Positions 61,014 through 64,000 of a DNA stretch of 64,000 nt are shown here, in pieces (position 1 is the stretch's first letter; every line of letters begins with the position of its first letter). Position numbers and translations under genes: made by a program. Source of the DNA: Chaetoderma sp. LZ-2023a (Eukaryota > Mollusca > Caudofoveata > Chaetodermatida > Chaetodermatidae); assembly GCA_034401795.1 (NCBI GenBank), contig CM067363.1, positions 29,282,289-29,346,288 of the forward strand. The letters are read 5' to 3'. The notes below the pieces were generated by a model. The model worked only from the letters and a program-made list of their open reading frames with translations. It did not search any database and was not told where the DNA came from.

Positions 61014-64000
61014 AAAAAAGCATCCACTTTTGTTTCTACGAGAATTCTTAATACTTACCAGATGTACTATTATGATAATATCTATTATCTAGTCTAGCTC
61101 AAAATAAACAATTAAAACTCTGCACTCTCCTGGTCCTGCCCATACTGTGTCCGGGAATTACCATAGCCCCAGGTACCGAGTCAATTCCCAATTACAGTCA
61201 GATTCGTCTTATATTCGCCTTGACAAACAGCGAAAGCAGCTCAGCCTCACCTCAGCGGGGCGGCTGAGACAGGGCCATAGTACATCTGGTAAGTATTAAG
61301 AATTCTTGTAGAAACAAAAGCGGATGCTTTTTTTATTCTACTTCGAATAATACTTACCAGATGTACTATTATGATAAACTCCGGATTTCAACAGCCAAGA
61401 AATACCAGTGGGAGGAGGTGAGGCTTGAACCAGCACTCATCAACCATCCAACAGAGAAGGTTGTGAAGAGACTAGAACCCTGGCATACGCTTGGGTTCTG
61501 CTATCTGACTCATAGAGTGCTAAACTTCCATGGTCTAGACCGCACTCCCCCCCCCCCTCTTTTGTCCGCACAAAATCCAGAGGGCTGTCAAAAAAAGGGG
61601 ATGCAACACCCACCAGACCCGTGTCAGCCCTAAGTCTCAGCTAGGGAAGTCCAGTAGAGTGCAAAGAACTTCTAATTTTGAAAAAATATCAGTATATCTA
61701 TGAAGTTTTCAAACTGGAATGAGTCTAATGTCTGTTTGAGAGGATAAGTATACTCTTACACCAGACTACTTACCTAAGCAGTCTGGTATTTCGACTAAGT
61801 AAATTATTATTATTATTAGTCACTTAATTAATGCAAACATTCACCATTTTGAGTGCTTGTTCTTTCTTATCATCCCAGGAGCTCAGCCCAATCCACGGTC
61901 GTTCACTGGTCATGTGCATGGCTCTTGCTCAGTGCAGGAGGAAGTATCTTGCGATGTTTGTGAAATAGTGGTCGGATGTGGCTTAACTAAGGTTCGACAA
62001 ATTGGCGACGGCTACCGGATTAAGTGTGCTGGAGATGTCGCGAAGGTAGAAATCAGTAAATGACGACTCGGCATGTCATTGTGCTACATACATCACCTCC
62101 TCTAATGAGACACCCTTAAAAAGGGCTGATGATGCTGCTAATGCTCGGACCTGATGGGCGTTTGCATGATCAATCTGCTTTCCTGTAGCAGTTTTATGCA
62201 ACATCTGAATAGCACCAACTATCCAACGAGAAATAGTATCTTTCGAGGCGTGCAAATGAGGAGCTTTGAGACGTAACCACAGAGATTTCTGGTCATCTCT
62301 CCACTCCCCAGTACGTTTTTTATACATTTTCAGACATCTGACAGGACACCAAGCAGAAGAGTTTGGGTCATGTCTAACTAAACTTGGCAAATTGATCGGT
62401 TGACCTGGATATTTAAGTGACTGATTCTTTGCCAGGAAACAAAGATGTGGAAGTAGTCTTAAACCTTCACCCGTGACGACAAAACGGTCTTGCTCGGCAG
62501 ATAGCGCATGAATCTCGCTTCTCCTTCTCACCGATGCTGCTGCAACCAAGAAAACTGATTTAATAGTTAACAGTTTAATATCTATAGATCTAATCGGTTC
62601 AAAAGGAGCACGCCCTAAAACCTGTAGAACAAGAGATAGATTCCATGCTGGGATAGGAATTGGCTGTCTAGGTCACAGATTTCTCATTCCTTTAATAACT
62701 TCATTCAACGTGTCATTCTCCACTCCTTCAATGGCCAGACTGGGAACGACTGAAGCTAATACACTTATATGCTGCTAGTGTTGAAGGTACAAGTTTTTCA
62801 ACTTCGTATAAATGACAGATAAAATCTGCTACATGTTGAACAGATGCAGACATGGGATTAATATCTCTTCCCTGACACCATTCTGCAAATTTGTTGATTC
62901 TATAATTATGTTTTGTTGGTTGACCCTCTTCTGGCTGAAGGGACAAACTTCGCTGCTTGCTCAGAAAAGCCACCCTCAATTGCACGCTGCTTGACAACAT
63001 CCATGCAGTCAATTTGAACATTTCCGGTCTGTCGTGAAGACACAGACCCTTGTTTTGAGTGATTAGATCCCTTCGGTCTGGAAGAGGGATTGGATTGCAG
63101 ACCAGAAGGTCCAGCAGATCCGTAAACCATGATCAGCCTGGCCAATGAGGGGCGATCAGTAGTACTTGGCATACTCCCTCTCTTACCATTGCCAGAACTT
63201 TCGGGATGACAATCGTTGGAGGATACGCATATGCGTACATTCCTTTCCAACTTATCGCCAGTGCATCTACTGCCAAGGCTAGATCGGTGACACGTATGTG
63301 ACCATCTTTGTGTTTAGTTTCATCGCAAACAGATCCACATTTGGTTTGCCCCAATGTTTGAATAGAACCTCCGCTACCGAAATTGGTTGAGCTGCCACTC
63401 CATTGGACGACAAACCATCCTTCGACTGAGCGCATCTGTTTTCCTGGAATGTGTGCTGCCCGAAGAATAATATTCCTCTCTTGGCACCACAGCAGAAGGT
63501 TCCAAATCATCATGCACAACTCTGGTGACCTTTTCCCGCCTTGGCAGTTCAAATAAGACACCACTGTTGAGTTGTCAGTCCTTATGATGACAATCTTGTC
63601 TCGGAATAAATTCTCGAATTTTCGAAGTGCTAATACCACCGCTAATAATTCGAGAACATTGATATGTTTCTGCGCATTGGTCTGATCCCATTTCCCTGAC
63701 ACTGATCGATTGTCCAATACCGCTCCCCAACCCATCGTCGATGCATCTGTAAAGATGGACATCTGTGGTTGAGGAGGTTGTAGAGGAACACCTCGCAGGA
63801 AATTCTGTTCTGATAACCACCACTGAAGATGGAATATCAATGGTTCTTTTACTGGAATTCTCAGAGATAATGGATCCGTTTTCTGAGACCAGAACGACAT
63901 TAAATACATCTGAATCGGCCTGCACCTGAGTGCCGCATAAAGAACCACTTTCTCCAGAGACACTAGTAAACCCAGTATTCTGAGAAATTGGCGTGCCGTC
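61014..64000 (-). mobile_element. Second DIRS-type retroelement, entering from the right edge
   Basis: Minus orientation, only the 3' part is in view. It has a 3' inverted terminal repeat (from 61014), an internal complementary region and a tyrosine recombinase (about 63020-61970, RRRSEIHALS and FTDFYLRD boxes). RNase H lies at about 63760-63430 (FTDASTMGWG, then AAHIPGK), and the end of the reverse transcriptase is at the right edge. Its termini differ from element 1 (TACTTACCAGATGTAC against TACTTACCACCCTGATAC), so it is a separate subfamily. The visible coding part is broken, with several interruptions, and seems somewhat older than element 1. No target duplication is expected for this family. 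Confidence 0.9.
61279..61377. repeat. DIRS element 2, internal complementary region
   Basis: The left half (TACATCTGGTAAGTATTAAG, then GAATTCTTGTAGAAAC and the A/T-rich end at 61332) is the reverse complement of the 3' terminus (61014-61070). The right half (61333-61377) opens with ATTCTACTTCGAATAATACT and predicts the sequence of the unseen 5' terminus. Confidence 0.88.

Noticed and set aside
61857-62063. A plus-strand open frame with an AG-preceded start and Cys-rich sequence, looking like an isolated exon
   Set aside because: The opposite strand here is the C-terminal part of the DIRS recombinase (FTDFYLRD box), so the plus frame is its antisense shadow.

Overview
This is eukaryotic, AT-rich, transposon-saturated DNA from a marine invertebrate. 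A lophotrochozoan, probably a bivalve mollusc, is the best guess. That rests on introns packed with palindromic MITEs, an interspersed repeat opening with AGGCCC...GGCCTG..TCGCTCACCTGG, DIRS and Penelope retroelements, and one spliced gene spread over 25 kb. The species call is inference. There are no operons, bacterial genes, rRNA or convincing tRNA genes.

Layout. From 1 to 33.8 kb I recognise no host gene. The space holds copies of a 330-410 bp palindrome-cored MITE (family A), a cluster of diverged A copies (8.0-9.4 kb), a degenerate satellite (6.7-7.5 kb) and an almost intact Tc1-like transposon (15.48-16.96 kb). It also holds a long VNTR-like repeat (family C; three copies at 19.5-26.7 kb), two foldback palindromes, and two non-autonomous hAT elements with 8-bp target duplications (29.55-30.83 and 32.18-33.75 kb). 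From 33,839 to 59,404 the minus strand carries the one host gene I can support. It has seven exons whose splice sites and reading phases all agree, giving at least 421 residues of a cysteine-bearing, single-pass type I membrane protein. Its 5' exons lie beyond 59.4 kb, probably past the window edge.

The introns of that gene are the main transposon sink. The last intron (about 13.8 kb) holds a 5'-truncated Penelope-like insertion inside a MITE. It also holds a three-level nest: repeat E is split by a second Penelope-like element, which is split by a DIRS-type tyrosine-recombinase retroelement (39.07-45.95 kb). That DIRS copy still has its inverted terminal repeats and internal complementary region. 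The other introns hold piggyBac-like TTAA MITEs (families B and F), hAT-capped composites (family D), further A copies, a tandem-repeat element with GTATGCTCCCC termini (H) and a hAT insertion. A second, different DIRS element enters at 61.01 kb and runs off the right edge.

How parts relate. The repeats are repeatedly nested, and target duplications or undamaged sister copies give a relative order for many insertions. The membrane-protein gene looks intact in every exon seen, so these insertions appear tolerated in introns. The hAT element 88 bp past its stop codon may contribute to its 3' UTR. MITE A also scatters palindromic TGACGTCA (CRE/ATF-type) motifs and roughly 80-100 bp hairpins.
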